This document shows positions 25,167-25,292 of a stretch of 25,292 nt of DNA, one piece after another. The notes under the pieces were generated by a model, which was given only the letters and a program-made list of their open reading frames with translations, ran no database searches and had not been told where the DNA came from. The stretch covers positions 1 to 25,292 of the forward strand of contig JBFWVT010000074.1 in assembly GCA_050246595.1 (NCBI GenBank), given 5' to 3'. A program made the translations under genes and the position numbers. Each line of letters starts with the position of its first letter. Position 1 is the stretch's first letter. The DNA comes from DATARH01 sp050246595 (lineage in GTDB: Bacteria; Pseudomonadota; Alphaproteobacteria; ATCC43930; CGMCC-115725).

Positions 25167-25292
25167 TAGAGCGTGATCGTTTCAGGTTGAAGCGTAGCCG
25201 GCATTGGCGAGGTAGTTTGCGCATTCCTGTGCGGAGAAATGATCGAGCAATGAGCCGATCTGGCGCCACGTGTCCTCGGTGGTGCGCGGATC
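25167..25292 (-). mobile_element. End of a second IS630-type insertion sequence (partial)
   Basis: The end begins with TA at 25167-25168 and runs off the right edge. Bases 25167-25290 are the reverse complement of 1-124 with a single mismatch (25251). The transposase reads leftward, so the two copies lie in opposite orientation with their 3' ends facing into the window. The terminal sequence is TAGAGCGTGATCGTTTCAGG. Confidence 0.8.
25182..25292 (-). CDS. IS630 family transposase, C-terminal fragment
   Basis: This is the 3' end of a transposase gene whose start lies beyond the right edge. It reads DPRTTEDTWRQIG to AGYAST with stop TGA at 25182-25184, identical in protein sequence to the copy at 2-109 where both are visible. 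The catalytic domain is not in the window. Confidence 0.75.
   Translation of the reverse strand, partial: DPRTTEDTWRQIGSLLDHFSAQECANYLANAGYAST

Overview
The window looks like a chromosomal piece of a GC-rich alphaproteobacterium, probably of Rhodospirillales type. This rests on gene order and family membership, not on a database search. The evidence is the hemD / mitofilin-like / hemY set, a hisB-hisH-(GNAT)-hisA-hisF-hisE operon, a two-subunit glycyl-tRNA synthetase beside pyruvate phosphate dikinase, and a block of long-chain prenyl synthase, DUF2007, TrmN6-type methyltransferase and S49 peptidase. Most genes have strong G/C preference at third codon positions. Many starts are GTG, and one is probably CTG.

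Layout. Both ends lie inside copies of the same IS630-type insertion sequence. They face each other as a near-perfect 124-bp inverted repeat with one mismatch, so the window is probably an assembly unit that broke at a multicopy IS. From the left: tRNA-Thr(CGU); a leftward haem gene string (hemD, mitofilin-like, hemY) without hemC; a luciferase-like flavin monooxygenase; a small unknown gene; and a PA0069-type radical SAM gene. Divergent from the last are two glycosyltransferase-like genes of the TIGR04283/TIGR04282 type, which lead into the rightward histidine operon (7908-11904). A class C beta-lactamase-like serine hydrolase follows. Next come a secreted Cache-like protein and an AT-rich orphan secreted protein. 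The right half runs leftward with ppdK, glyS, glyQ, a small membrane zinc-ribbon protein, S49 peptidase, trmN6-like and DUF2007 genes. It ends rightward with a polyprenyl synthase and a RidA/CnbZ-like gene next to the IS.

How the genes work together. The His proteins cover the middle of histidine synthesis: HisE hydrolyses PR-ATP, HisA isomerises ProFAR, HisH/HisF make the imidazole ring and HisB dehydrates it. GlyQ and GlyS form one tetrameric enzyme. HemD closes the uroporphyrinogen III ring, and the two membrane proteins behind it are its usual partners of unclear role. The polyprenyl synthase probably makes the ubiquinone side chain.

The most unusual feature is the spread of small palindromic elements between genes (about 4959-5042, 10541-10617, 11420-11537, 14570-14650, 19779-19876, 24338-24355). 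One has separated hisA from hisF and left a decayed copy of the hisF start behind. A 40-codon frame bridges the gap and keeps ATGCTGA stop/start overlaps at both ends. I did not find a convincing new multi-gene system. The best leads are this hisA-hisF junction, the AT-rich four-cysteine secreted protein, and the glycosyltransferase pair, which has no recognisable arsenosugar gene nearby.
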